A stretch of DNA of 64,000 nt, taken from positions 29,852-93,851 of the forward strand of contig VWPU01014799.1 in the NCBI GenBank assembly GCA_013398955.1. Reading direction: 5' to 3'. The notes below the pieces were generated by a model. It had not been told where the DNA came from. It did not search any database and saw nothing but the letters and a program-made list of their open reading frames with translations. This document shows, one piece after another, positions 27,001-37,310 of the stretch. Numbering within the stretch: the stretch's first letter is position 1; every line of letters starts with the position of its first letter. Source of the DNA: Callaeas wilsoni (lineage: Eukaryota > Chordata > Aves > Passeriformes > Callaeidae). The position numbers and the translations under genes were made by a program.

Positions 27001-30000
27001 TCACAAATTACTTACTCGAGAAGATCTGGATTTAGCCCCTCAGAAATCATTTTGTTTCGTATTGCCATTACAGGAACGCCCTGTGTAGCAGGAGGAAGAA
27101 TAATATAAAACTACTGGACACAAAAAGGTGAGTTAAATTACACAGGTACTTTTAAATCCCACTTTCATATAAATTTATGCATGTCACTTGTCAAACAACA
27201 GCAAGGAACAATAATCTCAGCTGCCATCAATATGAACCTGGAAGCAAGAAATGAGTGAGATTACAGGCCCTTTTAACCCCTCTTATATTTATGGCAAAAT
27301 ATCTAGAGAAAGTTGCAGGGAGAGAATCAAGACTGGATAGATATATTTGCAATTCATGCAGACAAAATCATGAAGTTATCTGTATGAGTAAGAATGTGAA
27401 GAAAGCACAAAGTAGCAAGAAGACAGCAGAGAAGTTGTGCTAGGAAAGACTTGGGCATGCTGAAGGTATAACCAAAAGAGAGAGAGAGGAAAACCACGGA
27501 AGTGCATCTGCTACCACTCCAGAAGGATCTCTTCAGGCAGTGCTAAAAACTGGAGAAGTCTAAAAGGCATGAAGAAAAAGGCAAACAGGACATGAGAACA
27601 GAAGCACAGTTTAAAAGTGACTTCTCTGAATACAACTGCTTGTGCAGTCAGGCTTGAATCTTCTGTGACTCGTGGACAGATTTCAGCCAATTATGTATGT
27701 GTTAAAAAAATTCCTTCCCTTCACTGCAAGTCCTTCCACCGCTTCTGCACTTTATTTTATTCATCAACACCTAAACATCCTCTTGTCTTGGATCACATAT
27801 CAAAGACCCACATCCTCTCATGAGATACATTCCAACAAACTGCTCCTATGTTTCCACTAGAGCTGCTCAAAGGCAACTTGTTGCTTAGCCATCTCCTATT
27901 GGAAACCATCAGAAATACCATCTGGATCACTCCATGCAAATATAGGATATGGGAAAAAACCCCAAATTAAAGGAGGATATGATTTCTGATTTGAAAGGGA
28001 CACAGTTACTGGTGGTCTAAGGAATTCTAAATGAAAAGAGGTGTAGGACTAGTATCTTTTGTCCAAAGGCAAGTAAAATAGTGCTAAAATAAAGGGCAGC
28101 CATGACCAATGTTCCAGAGAAAGATGTGACAGTAGTGACAGTTCCACAGTAAGAATCACAATCAAGGCCTGTGCATGAGCACTGTGGCACAGCACACACA
28201 CAGGTACACGGCTCTAGCAATCTATCAGGCATAATGTCAAAAAAGGTCACTCAAACAGCTGCACTGTAACAGACTGAAATAAAAGAGCATCTCATCTTCA
28301 CAGCTAATGGACATTGCAAAGGTGAATATTTTGATATATTCATCTGAGTATTTCATGACAGTTTAAAAATTCACTTATTCCAGTAGAGATTTGGACACCA
28401 GGGATTGTGTGTCTACACACCACCTTGTACGAATGCTTCTACCCCTGCTCTTAGGGTACTTTTCCCCACCTCAGAAGTCACTGATGAGTTGTTTATGCAT
28501 CAACTCAAACCAGGTGAAAACAGAACTGAGTCAGATCAGGTAAAGCAGAATTAATATTTGATTTCAATCAAAGGGAACTTGGTATAGGATTCTAAGAATG
28601 AGTTGTTTTTATGTTCACACTTGGAGTATGTTTTATTCCAACATCGTGTGCATTAAAATCTGAAAGAAGAAATCCTCTCAGTATCCTCATATTTTATAGA
28701 CTCACAAAACTAATCTGAAGTTTAATCAAAATGCCGATTAAGAGTAGACCTCTTATCTGAAGAAAAACAATTAAGATTGTACCTAAATCTGTTTGTAATA
28801 CAATTAGGGCATTACAATTACTTTACCTTTCATGCTTTCCTAAATTCTAATCTGCAAATATGGTACTGCTTTTGTATGATTTCTTGGAATATTGTTGTAA
28901 ATTTTAAAAAGTAAAATTTTAGTATCTTCAACTGCACTCCACCAAAATGAGGTTGTCACGATTTCACGGAAGAGCTACTTTTAGTGTAGAATGGTGCTCT
29001 TTTATACTATAAATATTGTGAGTAATAAATGAACAATCATTTAAAAAAATCTTCAGCTAGAAACTTAATTTGGGCAAATAAATGACACTAAATGAAATAC
29101 CTAACCGGACAAGGAGACAAGTTTGGCAAATACAAAAACACACATCAATTTGTAGTATGTTAGTTTGACTTTCCTACCACACTGTTTACAACTGGCAGAG
29201 GAGTGACCAGGAACTGCCAGTACACAGGAGAAATGTGGAAAGAGAGATCTCACTCCTCTAGCAGTCATCAAAAAAAAAAAAAAAATTTCAAAATAATTAG
29301 ACCATCCAGCACTTTCAAATCCACTTTGAAGTCTGGCATTAAATCAATACAGTAACATAGTGTTCTACTCTCTGCTACTATCCCACTGCTAGGTTTTCCA
29401 AATGGTTTGTAATAAGCTACCCATAAAGTGCCAGTTTATGATTCAAATGTGAATTTGAATCATTCAGTGAAAAATGGGGTTTGGAACATCATTCAAGGGA
29501 CGAAGCAGACCAATTGTAATAATTTCTCTGAAGACTGAGTGAAACCCTGAAGTCAGTTTCAACATATGCAACATTTTATTAATACTACGACATAGTCATA
29601 CTTTCCAGAATTATGTATTTCAGAGGAAAATTTCCACTGACAAATTGAAAAGAAATTGAAATAAATTCTTTGTTTCCAATCTCATTTTTAATTTTGTGGA
29701 TGTGAAATGAGCTCTTAAAAATGTCACAAATAGTCTCCCATTCACCTTCTCACTCCTTCATTAGCCTTCACACATATAAATATTGAGGTTACATTCATTT
29801 TTTTCCTATTTATCTGTAGCACAGACCACAGATAAAGACGTAAACAAAACCTGCATCATGAAAAACAGGAAATTGGAGTGGAACCAGATAGTGAAGCAAT
29901 CCTTGTATCTCTGTTTTGGTCCTTACAGAAATATCAAGTACTCCTGTTCTGGACTATACTTGCAAAGCTGCACTTTGTACCCTACAGTAAAATCAAACCG

Positions 30001-33000
30001 TAATCATGTCTGTATGCAGGGAATGACTCCAATTCTGCCAGGACAACTACACATTTAGTGGCATCTTCTGTGCCTCGGGCTAATATCACTTTGCATTTAC
30101 ACATTTCACACCTTCAGTTTGCAAGTCTACCAGCAGAATTTTGTAGAAAGATCTTGCCAGAAGCCGTCTGAGGGAATATATTACATTAATTCATTTATTA
30201 GAGAAGATGTGCTAGAATATTGTGATGTTATCCTAACTTAAGGATTACTGTTGCGATATATGTTTTCAGACATTTAATGTTCACTTACAGCTGTGTGTTA
30301 CATTCCACCAAAAAACAACATCCTAGCCAAAGAATGACATGAGAACTGACTTACCACTTGCACCATTTTGAGATATCTGGCATATCTTGGATCCTTGGCC
30401 ACAGTTGTGACATTTTCTGTTACTACCTCTGTTTTCTGTAAGCCTTCTTCTTGTGTATTGTTCTGCTGTATAGGAAAAACAAACCCTTTAATGGTTAGGT
30501 GTACACACCAGACCCATGGAGAGATTCCAATCCATAAAATTGGGTATTTAAGGGTAAAGTGCAACTCTTCTTTATCAAGGTTATTCTGATCTACATTCAT
30601 AGAATTAAAGGTTTCCAAGATGTATGAAATCACAAAATCCAGCTCTTTTGTTGTTCACTGTTACAGGAGTGTCTTTCTACTTTTAGTTACAATTTTAAGT
30701 CACTGAACAACACATAAAAAAAACCAAAAAGCCCCTAGTAACCTTGTTAAGTTGTATTTAACGAATAACACAACACTAAATGTAAACGGTCTTTTTATAA
30801 AACGTATTTTTAAGGATTATATCTAGAAATCTCCTCCAGCAGTCCAATTCCTTTTTTCCTCAAAATATTTGATTCCCTGACAAGGGTTTCATACAAATCA
30901 TGTAACTTCTAAACTATACTTTTGAGTATAAATCATTACTTGAAGGATAATGTGATGAAATCAAAGACTCCAGTAGAGAAAAGCTTAGTTTTAGATTTTT
31001 ATAGTTGATTGTTCACTTCCAATAGTCTTGCTTCTTCTATCTTCTTCAAATGACATTAAAAACTTGAGCTGGAGAGCTCTATTCCTTCAAGGTATGAGTT
31101 ATGCTTCATTACTTACTCCAGACTGAGGTGATCCAGCTGTCTGTTGATCTGTAGCAGCCTGTGCCAGGGGACCATTTGTAACACTGTTCACATTTGCACT
31201 GGACACTTCAAATTTGACATCTTCTAGGCCAGGAATTGAGGATAACTGAATGTAAAAAATACCATCAAATAAGCAATGAGCACATCATAAGACTACAAGG
31301 ACAACAAAATCTGCAGCATGCTGCTTACCACTTATTGCCCAGGTAGGTTTTACATTAGTAAAATTGTAACTTATTGTAACTTTTATCCCTATTTTTGGTA
31401 TATTGATTGGGAGGAAAAAAAAAAACCTTTCTATTCAGCTGGCTTCTACAACAAAAACCCCCAAACACTCCTTTGGAGCTTTCACTGTTAACACAGGGTT
31501 GCAGAGCAGGAAAGGCTTCCATACCTTGCCAGCATTTTGCTACTGCACTTATCAACCACACGAGAGCCATGCCATCTCTGCTACTTTCCCTGCAGTGAAA
31601 GAAATCATGGCAAGAACATCTCTGTCACCTAACAGATGGGAGACTGGTTACAAATTTTTCAATTTTCTACATCTTTCACTTTTTTTAAGGAAATGCTGAG
31701 AGTGGATATTAAAGACACCACATATCTCTTTGAAGGAATATCTATTTAACATGATTATGAAGAATTCTGTAAAAATCAATACGGATCGTTCCTACATATT
31801 TTGAAATAAATAAGAGTTAGTAAGCTCTGTTTGTATTATTACACTATTTTTTCCCCAAAAAGATCTTAATGAACAGTTTCAAAATATCCCACCCTTGCTT
31901 CCAGAAAAGCCAACCAAAACTGCCTCCATCATTATTGAAAGAAGAACTGGTTAAAACTTTATAGTGGGTGATTTATTGACTTTGGGATTCTGTTGTTTTG
32001 TTTTTTAATCTTTTAGTAAATTACATATTATATTCCCTATATAAGACCATAGATTATATCCTTTTGTCATTTCAGCTAAAGAAGATAAATCAAACACATC
32101 TGCATTAGCTTAGATCCAGTTCAGGTCACATTTCAATATCAAAAGATTTACAAGGCTTCTATCTAGTTACTTACATCAGTTGAAGTCCTTACAGTCCAGT
32201 AACATACAAAGATACTTTTGTTTTACAAAGGGGGTAAGAATTTCCTTATTAGAGTTTGTATGGCAAAAAGGGTTGCTTTTATGTTCCATATGCTTCACAA
32301 ACTCAAACTTTCCACTGGGTACTGTTGGTTCCCTTCTTCTGTATCAACTACATATTCAAATGTTACACAGCATAAGTAGCAAGGCATGCAAAGAGAGAAT
32401 TTTCGATATCAAGATTTTATATTAGCGCCTTTAAATCATTATGAAAAACTTATTTGCTCAATTCAGAGTATAAAAAGGAAGCTAGTTCACATAGTCTAGG
32501 AGGCTGTCACTGTTAGAAGATACAGTCTATATTCATACAAACCTTTGCATCCAGAATATTGAGTGTGGTTTCAATTTGCTGGATACGGAGAGAGAGTGCT
32601 GACAATTTCTAGGACAGAAAACAATTAGGATGTGAAAACACTCCCCTATGCACTTGTACATGTAAAACAGTTTGCATCTAGCTAATAAAAATCACTTTTG
32701 TCTTCTTCCTGCTGAAGGCAGAGTACAGTGTAAATGAGATTATCACATTATGAAATAAATGAAGCAATGACAACACTTTTTAGTACAGTAGCTACAGCAG
32801 TTCAGATTTTAAATAATTTTACTCTGCAGTTGGTTTTCCCATATAATGACAGAAATGCAGACAATACTATGTACAAAAGAAAGCCAAAGTAAACAGGGTA
32901 TTACATTGGGCAACTGGAGAATAATGGTAGACATATTGTACTCTCCCAGTTACCAAAAGATCTTTCTTCAAAGCTTTTTCCAAATGTGGAAGATGAAAAG

Positions 33001-36000
33001 AGATGATGTGTGCATATGTAACTGTGCAAATACAAAGAGAAAATCTAGTAATTAATACAGCAGGTGATTCAAAGTCCTATGCAGTCAAAATCCACAATGA
33101 ATCAGAACTAACCAGATACTTTATATGCTCCAGGTGCACCTCAATCACATTTTGACTTTTTTTAAAATACAACTTAAGTTTTTCTAAATTACTCCATAAG
33201 AACTGCCAGTCTTTTAACTAATCACTACCATACTCCACCAGACCTGTCCAAGTGAAGTTGGCTAGAGTGCTGGCTGGCAGATATGTACCATTCTGACAGC
33301 TTTCTGGCACCTTGGCAAGATTCTGCCTGGCTCTGAAGCAGAACTTTAACACCCTAAGAACATGGCAGTTCTGCCAATATGTTAGAAAAAGCAGAAGAAG
33401 ACTGACAGGAGTTAGTCTTTCTGGATAGTGCACTGACTTGTTTACAGATGGTCCTTTGTTCATGAAGAGGAGTCAGTTCCTATTGGAAGGAACTATGTGT
33501 TCTACATATAACTGGGTAAGGGGGAGGAAAGATGTACAAAAGACAATTATGCAATTTTATGGGACTATTTGACTAGACAAGAGCCAAGAAATTCAGAGTT
33601 AAGGATGGTGTCAGCCCTGATTTTGAATTTCTTGGCTTCTGTTGACTTACACTGCAACCTTTCACATTAAAAACACTTCTGTACTTCATAAATACGAAAA
33701 ACTTCTCAAGGAGTATATAAAGCAACTATTTGGTCTCTTGGGTAACAACACATCTTGGTTAACTAATAACTGTTTTATTAGGCAGGCTTCACAGCACTGC
33801 TGCGTGCTCAAGGTGGCTTTAAACATACGTGTTCTGATTTCCGCAGGGCCCGTGGAAGAGGGAATGCTGAGATCAGGTGACAACTGAGTTTTGGACAACT
33901 GACAACAGCATCATCAGGCGGTTACACTGTCCCACCTATCACGTTACAAGAAGTTTGAAAACCTAAGAGAAATGACTTTTTTTTTCCTCTGAAGCTCCAT
34001 ATATTCATGTGGTAGACAAATTTTATACTTGTCACGGGTCTGGCTCTTCACCAACAAATAACAGAATTTCTCAGATTACATGATTTAGTCTAATTGGATT
34101 TGACTGCTGCCCTAGCCCAGCTGGCTAGAGCTGTATAACATTCTTTGTTGAATAAACTAATGAAAAATTACAAAAAACCTCTAAAGACAAAAAGGTTACA
34201 CTCAAAGCCATATTAGAAAACACCCTTTCTACAAGGGAGGAAGGACTCTTGTCCTGTTCAGTGGAAAATTCTGATCTTGTTGGTCTGGTGTATTTCCACT
34301 GACTCTAAAGTCACCACATAAATTTACTAATCCTAAATATTTTTATTTTTCTCTCTTTTTACAGGAAACTGAAGTTAAGGGCTTCATGTTCTACACTAAT
34401 CACTTGCCAAAAATGTCCTTTTTTCAACACAAAAATTATTTACATTCAGATCTTAGCATATCACTCTTTTAAATTACAGGTGATAAAATCTGAAAGTAAG
34501 TTCTGATGCGCCACAGGAACATGGCATCCTTCTTCCATAATGAGACAAGAGCCAGAGATGAAGCTGCTCAGAACAAATTCCCTGTATCAAAAAGTTCAAG
34601 GACTGTGGCAAATGCAAGAGTTTAAGGAAGCAGGATTGAGTGTGGCACAGTCAGCAGTTCATGTGCAGCCCTTGGGGAAAAATTCTGTCTTAAGCATTTA
34701 CTCAAGAGAAACCTTGAACAGAAAGCAGACTACATTTTTTGGTTTAAGCTACCAGCATTACTGCAACAAAAATATTTAAATGAATGGTTCTCATTTCTTG
34801 AATGTTTTTAATTGTATAAATGGACAGCTGGGAAAATAATAAACATACCTCTTCACAAACAGTAGAAAAGCGGTTGAGAAACTGCACTGTGTGAACCACA
34901 AACTGGTTTAGAAACGCTACAGTTCTTTTCTGCTGAATAGCAGGAACCTGCATTAAAAATATAAGAAAATTAGGTTACACATCAATGTCAATTTTCACAT
35001 TTGGATTCAAATATCTGTTAAAAAATGCACATTTTTCAGAAGAAATTATTTGGAAATCTGTCTTAAGTGTGCCTGCTATGAAGGCAGACATACACAAACC
35101 ATCTTCTAGTACACATATGCATTCAGACAAATCCTTTGCCACTAGGAATCTACTAACATGACAGTTCAGAATTTACAGGACACACAGAAAAGGCAACAAG
35201 ACCCAATAAATGAAGGATTGTTATCTTAAAGAAAAAGCCTTTAGATGAAATTCCTGAAAATCAGTGTTAACATTTTTTAAAAACAGTGAGGAAATTAGAA
35301 TCTTTCCTTCTGGAGTTTAAGAAGGAAAAGCAAACTTGGCCAGCCATTCTAATACTCAGTTACAACTCACACCATTATGACCAAAGCTGAAGTGTAGTGA
35401 TGTTTCTTTCTAAGTATTTAGTGGCTACCCATACTGCTTCTTATTTGCAAGACCAGACTACCCTAAAATTACCAAAAATTATCCTCCAAATCAGTTTCGA
35501 TGCTCACATACTTTTCAGACTAAAATGCAGAACTTTATGTTTGCCAAAAACAATGGTGGTCATATTGTAACACAGAGTTGGCATTTTTATTTAAACCATT
35601 ACAGAAGACTGGAATCTTGAACTTTCACACAAAAGTTTATGTATAAAATTTTAGCGCCTATGGGTTAATAATCTTGGACAACTGCTTTAAGTCTTAACCT
35701 TCATAGAGGAAATTAGCCTATGAAATTACTATTGATTTAAGTGGAAGATTTACAAGGACTATTATTGGCAGCCAAGATTCTGCTGCACTTTTTTTGTGAA
35801 TACAGTGACTCTCTGGTCTTCACCTCTTCTTTAGTCGCTGATTTATCAGCGCATTCAATATACAATTCACTATGGCAATCTTAACACATCCTTATTTTTT
35901 GTGAGACTTTTGTTGCTACTATCTCGAGCCTTCAGCCTGTGCACCTGTACAACAGCATCTGCTGAAGTTCAATCCTGTGGTTCCAAAATTTGTCAAGCAG

Positions 36001-36511
36001 TACTTATAACCTTGGCAGAAATCTGTGGGGCGGCACAGAGCACGGAAGAATCACTGGGTTAATTGGAACTGTCCTGTCTTTATGCTCCGTATTTAGGAAA
36101 CTAAGTTTAAGAAGAAAGTTTCTGCAACATTAAAGGACATGAATAAACGACTTTCCACGGGATTCGCCTCACAGACTGATGTTCGAATGGCTCAGTCTTT
36201 AAATACAACGTTATCACAGAACTTGTAGCAAAGCGCCTCTGGAAAACAGCCGGAGACGCAGCTGAGGACCAGAGCCCGCTCGTTCCCGGCTGCGAGGGCG
36301 GCACCGGCACCGCTCGGGGAGCTCCCCTCGCCCGCTGCCGCCGGGCCGGGCCGGGCCGGGCCGCGGAGCCGGGGGGGACGTGGGGCTCGCCCAGCACCAG
36401 GGCCAGCGCAGCGGCCGACGGGGAGGAGGAGCGGCAGCCCCGGGCGAGCGCAGCCCGTACCTTGGTGAGGTCAATGCCGGAGCCCACGATGGGCAGCCCG
36501 TCCTCGTCCAT
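23940..36511 (-). CDS. WASHC3: WASHC3 (CCDC53), WASH complex subunit 3, 7 coding exons
   Basis: Spliced minus-strand gene. Coding exons: 36461-36511, 34849-34947, 32543-32608, 31117-31245, 30355-30465, 27016-27080, 23940-24024. All introns are GT-AG and phases join cleanly, giving 201 residues (human about 194, from memory). The start is MDEDGLP in a good context (G at -3 and +4). Residues 18-72 form the heptad-rich coiled coil (KRTVAFLNQFVVHTVQFLNR, then SLRIQQIETTLNIL). Residues 73-120 are a polar, variable linker. Residues 132-174 hold the conserved block with KDPRYARYLKMVQVGVPVMA and ISEGLNPDLL. The tail is acidic and serine-rich (DSSDSESSFSD). The family member is a small scaffold subunit of the pentameric WASH complex, which activates Arp2/3 on endosomes for cargo sorting. 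Extra length relative to human lies mostly in the exon 4 linker. Identification is from recalled protein similarity over every exon. Confidence 0.97.
24025..27015 (-). other. WASHC3: WASHC3 intron 6
   Basis: GT-AG intron of 2991 bases. I see no exon or named repeat inside. The open frames around 25.05-25.6 kb lack domain or splice support. Confidence 0.85.
27016..27080 (-). CDS. WASHC3: WASHC3 coding exon 6
   Basis: Residues 153-173 plus two bases of residue 174, GVPVMAIRNKMISEGLNPDL and L. The acceptor is CTACACAG and the donor CTCGA|GTAAGT. The split GA|G codon joins exactly to exon 7. Confidence 0.96.
27081..30354 (-). other. WASHC3: WASHC3 intron 5
   Basis: GT-AG intron of 3274 bases. 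It contains a pure A run near 29270-29285 and otherwise nothing I recognise. Confidence 0.85.
30355..30465 (-). CDS. WASHC3: WASHC3 coding exon 5 (NAGNAG acceptor)
   Basis: Residues 116-152, from QNNTQEEGLQ to RYLKMVQV. The donor is GTG|GTAAGT. The acceptor reads ATACAG|CAG|AAC, so a start three bases further in (30462) is equally possible and would drop one glutamine. Length 111 bases, phase 0. Confidence 0.95.
30466..31116 (-). other. WASHC3: WASHC3 intron 4
   Basis: Short GT-AG intron of 651 bases; nothing else seen. Confidence 0.88.
31117..31245 (-). CDS. WASHC3: WASHC3 coding exon 4
   Basis: Residues 73-115, from LSSIPGLEDV to SPQSG. The acceptor is ACATTCAG and the donor GGA|GTAAGT; phase 0 at both ends. 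This is the polar linker, about seven residues longer than I recall for human and poorly conserved. Confidence 0.94.
31246..32542 (-). other. WASHC3: WASHC3 intron 3
   Basis: GT-AG intron of 1297 bases; no repeat or gene recognised. Confidence 0.88.
32543..32608 (-). CDS. WASHC3: WASHC3 coding exon 3
   Basis: Residues 51-72, KLSALSLRIQQIETTLNILD plus AK. The acceptor is CTGTCCTAG and the donor AAG|GTTTGT; phase 0 at both ends. The regular leucine/isoleucine spacing continues the coiled coil. Confidence 0.96.
32609..34848 (-). other. WASHC3: WASHC3 intron 2
   Basis: GT-AG intron of 2240 bases; no repeat or gene recognised. Confidence 0.88.
34849..34947 (-). CDS. WASHC3: WASHC3 coding exon 2
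   Basis: Residues 18-50, from VPAIQQKRT to STVCEE. The acceptor is TAATGCAG and the donor GAG|GTATGT; phase 0 at both ends. It starts the conserved coiled coil. Confidence 0.96.
34948..36460 (-). other. WASHC3: WASHC3 intron 1
   Basis: GT-AG intron of 1513 bases. The part next to exon 1 (about 36.23-36.46 kb) is CpG-rich and includes a CCGGG pentamer array. The remainder is ordinary AT-rich DNA. Confidence 0.88.
36341..36363. repeat. CCGGG pentamer array in WASHC3 intron 1
   Basis: Four full CCGGG units and part of a fifth, about 100 bases inside intron 1 from the exon 1 donor. A G-rich stretch follows on the plus strand (36367-36390). Confidence 0.9.
36461..36511 (-). CDS. WASHC3: WASHC3 coding exon 1
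   Basis: Encodes residues 1-17 (MDEDGLPIVGSGIDLTK) and ends in phase 0 at AAG|GTACGG. It lies inside the CpG island. The frame stays open into the intron, so a naive open frame overstates this exon. Confidence 0.95.
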
Positions 36512-36785
36512 GCCCGCGGGCCGGGCCCGGCGCAGCCCCGCTCCGCAGCACGGCCGCGCTCCGCAGCCTCGGCCCGGAAACGAACCCGAGCTCCGCGGGG
36601 CGGGGCGCGCCCGCTCCCCGCGCTTCCTCCTGGGAAACGCAGTCCCGGGCCGGAGCCCTCACGGCCGGCTGTGCCCCGAGGGTAAAGCCCGAGCTTCTGG
36701 GGTGCCTTCTCTGGTACCGCGTGTGCGATGCAAGTGGTGACAGCCGCTGAGGGCCCCGGCCGTGCCCGTGGGGGCCACACTGACA

Positions 36786-36789
36786 CCCA
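36786..36789. repeat. Target-site duplication (CCCA), left copy
   Basis: CCCA directly abuts the proposed LTR end and recurs at 37306-37309. Four bases can match by chance, so this supports the boundaries but does not prove them. Confidence 0.6.
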
Positions 36790-36857
36790 TGGCAGGAAAA
36801 TTAATCTACCAACCCCAGAGGTTTATGTACAAAAAGGAAGCAGACGAGTCCCGTTAC

Positions 36858-36863
36858 TTTATT
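36858..36863 (-). terminator. LTR poly(A) signal AATAAA
   Basis: Minus-strand AATAAA in the proposed R region of the solo LTR. It lies about 70 bases downstream of the TATA-like box, as in retroviruses with a short R. Confidence 0.7.
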
Positions 36864-36928
36864 CGAATACAGGGAGAGGCCATGGGGCATTCCCCTGGGG
36901 TCTCAAATTTTTGGAGGACGCAGCCTCC

Positions 36929-36938
36929 TTTTTATCCT
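36929..36938 (-). promoter_or_regulatory. LTR TATA-like box
   Basis: Minus-strand GATAAAAAGG in the LTR. Transcription starting ~30 bases downstream would run toward WASHC3 exon 1, about 390 bases away. Confidence 0.6.
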
Positions 36939-37051
36939 AATTTCCCGACCGTATTTTCCTTCTCTCTTTCCCCATTGGCTGAGGTACTTGAGAGGTACAG
37001 ACTTCCCGGAACGCCTAATTTTTAAGATTCCCTTTTAATGTATACCCCCCC

Positions 37052-37093
37052 NNNNNNNNNNNNNNNNNNNNNNNNNNNNNNNNNNNNNNNNNN
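37052..37093. other. Assembly gap (42 N)
   Basis: Run of N after a C homopolymer and inside the proposed LTR, next to its U3 tandem repeats. The true length of missing sequence may differ from 42. Confidence 1.
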
Positions 37094-37117
37094 AAAATTC
37101 CTATTTATGGTTCTCCT

Positions 37118-37310
37118 CATTGTTTCTTTCATCTTTTGATATTCAATTTCATTTATTTGCAGACCTACAGTTTACTGATAAAGACTCTTTCCATTCATCA
37201 GTCAGTGGAATCCTTTCCCATTGTTTCTTTTATCTCTTAGTTCTAGTTTTTATCTACCAGCAGGCCCACAGCTTATTTGTAAAGACAAGTCCCTCATTCC
37301 TTTCACCCAG
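37118..37310. repeat. Two degenerate ~101-bp direct repeats in LTR U3
   Basis: Copies start at about 37118 and 37219. Both open with CATTGTTTCTTTYATC and later share a GCAGRCCYACAG block and a TAAAGAC block. The repeats are clearly diverged. They sit beside the gap, so further copies may be missing. In a retroviral LTR this is where enhancer repeats are found. Confidence 0.7.
37306..37309. repeat. Target-site duplication (CCCA), right copy
   Basis: Partner of 36786-36789, abutting the CA at the right end of the LTR. Confidence 0.6.

Larger units (their letters stand above)
36236..36785. promoter_or_regulatory. WASHC3: CpG-island promoter of WASHC3
   Basis: A sharp rise in GC content and CpG density, in contrast to the AT-rich flanks, covers WASHC3 exon 1 and both sides of it. 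No TATA box precedes the gene in the expected place, which fits a housekeeping-type dispersed promoter. The island ends where the upstream LTR begins. The exact start of transcription cannot be read from sequence. Confidence 0.85.
36790..37305 (-). mobile_element. Solo LTR of an endogenous retrovirus, sense to WASHC3
   Basis: Read on the minus strand the block begins TGAAAGGAA and ends TTTTCCTGCCA, an imperfect terminal inverted repeat of TG...CA type. The bases CCCA flank it on both sides (36786-36789 and 37306-37309), consistent with a 4-bp target duplication. A TATA-like GATAAAAAGG lies at 36929-36938 and an AATAAA at 36858-36863, correctly ordered and about 70 bases apart for a short R region. 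The distal part carries two degenerate ~101-base repeats, as expected of U3 enhancers. A 42-base assembly gap sits inside. No internal viral genes are present, so this is a solo LTR. The class is inferred only, with gammaretrovirus-like (ERV1) the likeliest. Confidence 0.72.

Noticed and set aside
30595..30615. CATAGAATTAAAGG, similar to an inverted CR1 tail
   Set aside because: The similarity stops after about 14 bases and no further CR1 blocks follow.
36107..36460. Extension of the WASHC3 first-exon frame into intron 1
   Set aside because: Conserved sequence stops exactly at AAG|GTACGG and resumes at the exon 2 acceptor. The extension is intronic.
36214..36786. 190-codon and other long open frames across the CpG island
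   Set aside because: GC-rich DNA has few stop codons. The real product here is WASHC3 exon 1 in another frame, and the peptides are low-complexity Pro/Arg/Gly/Ala.
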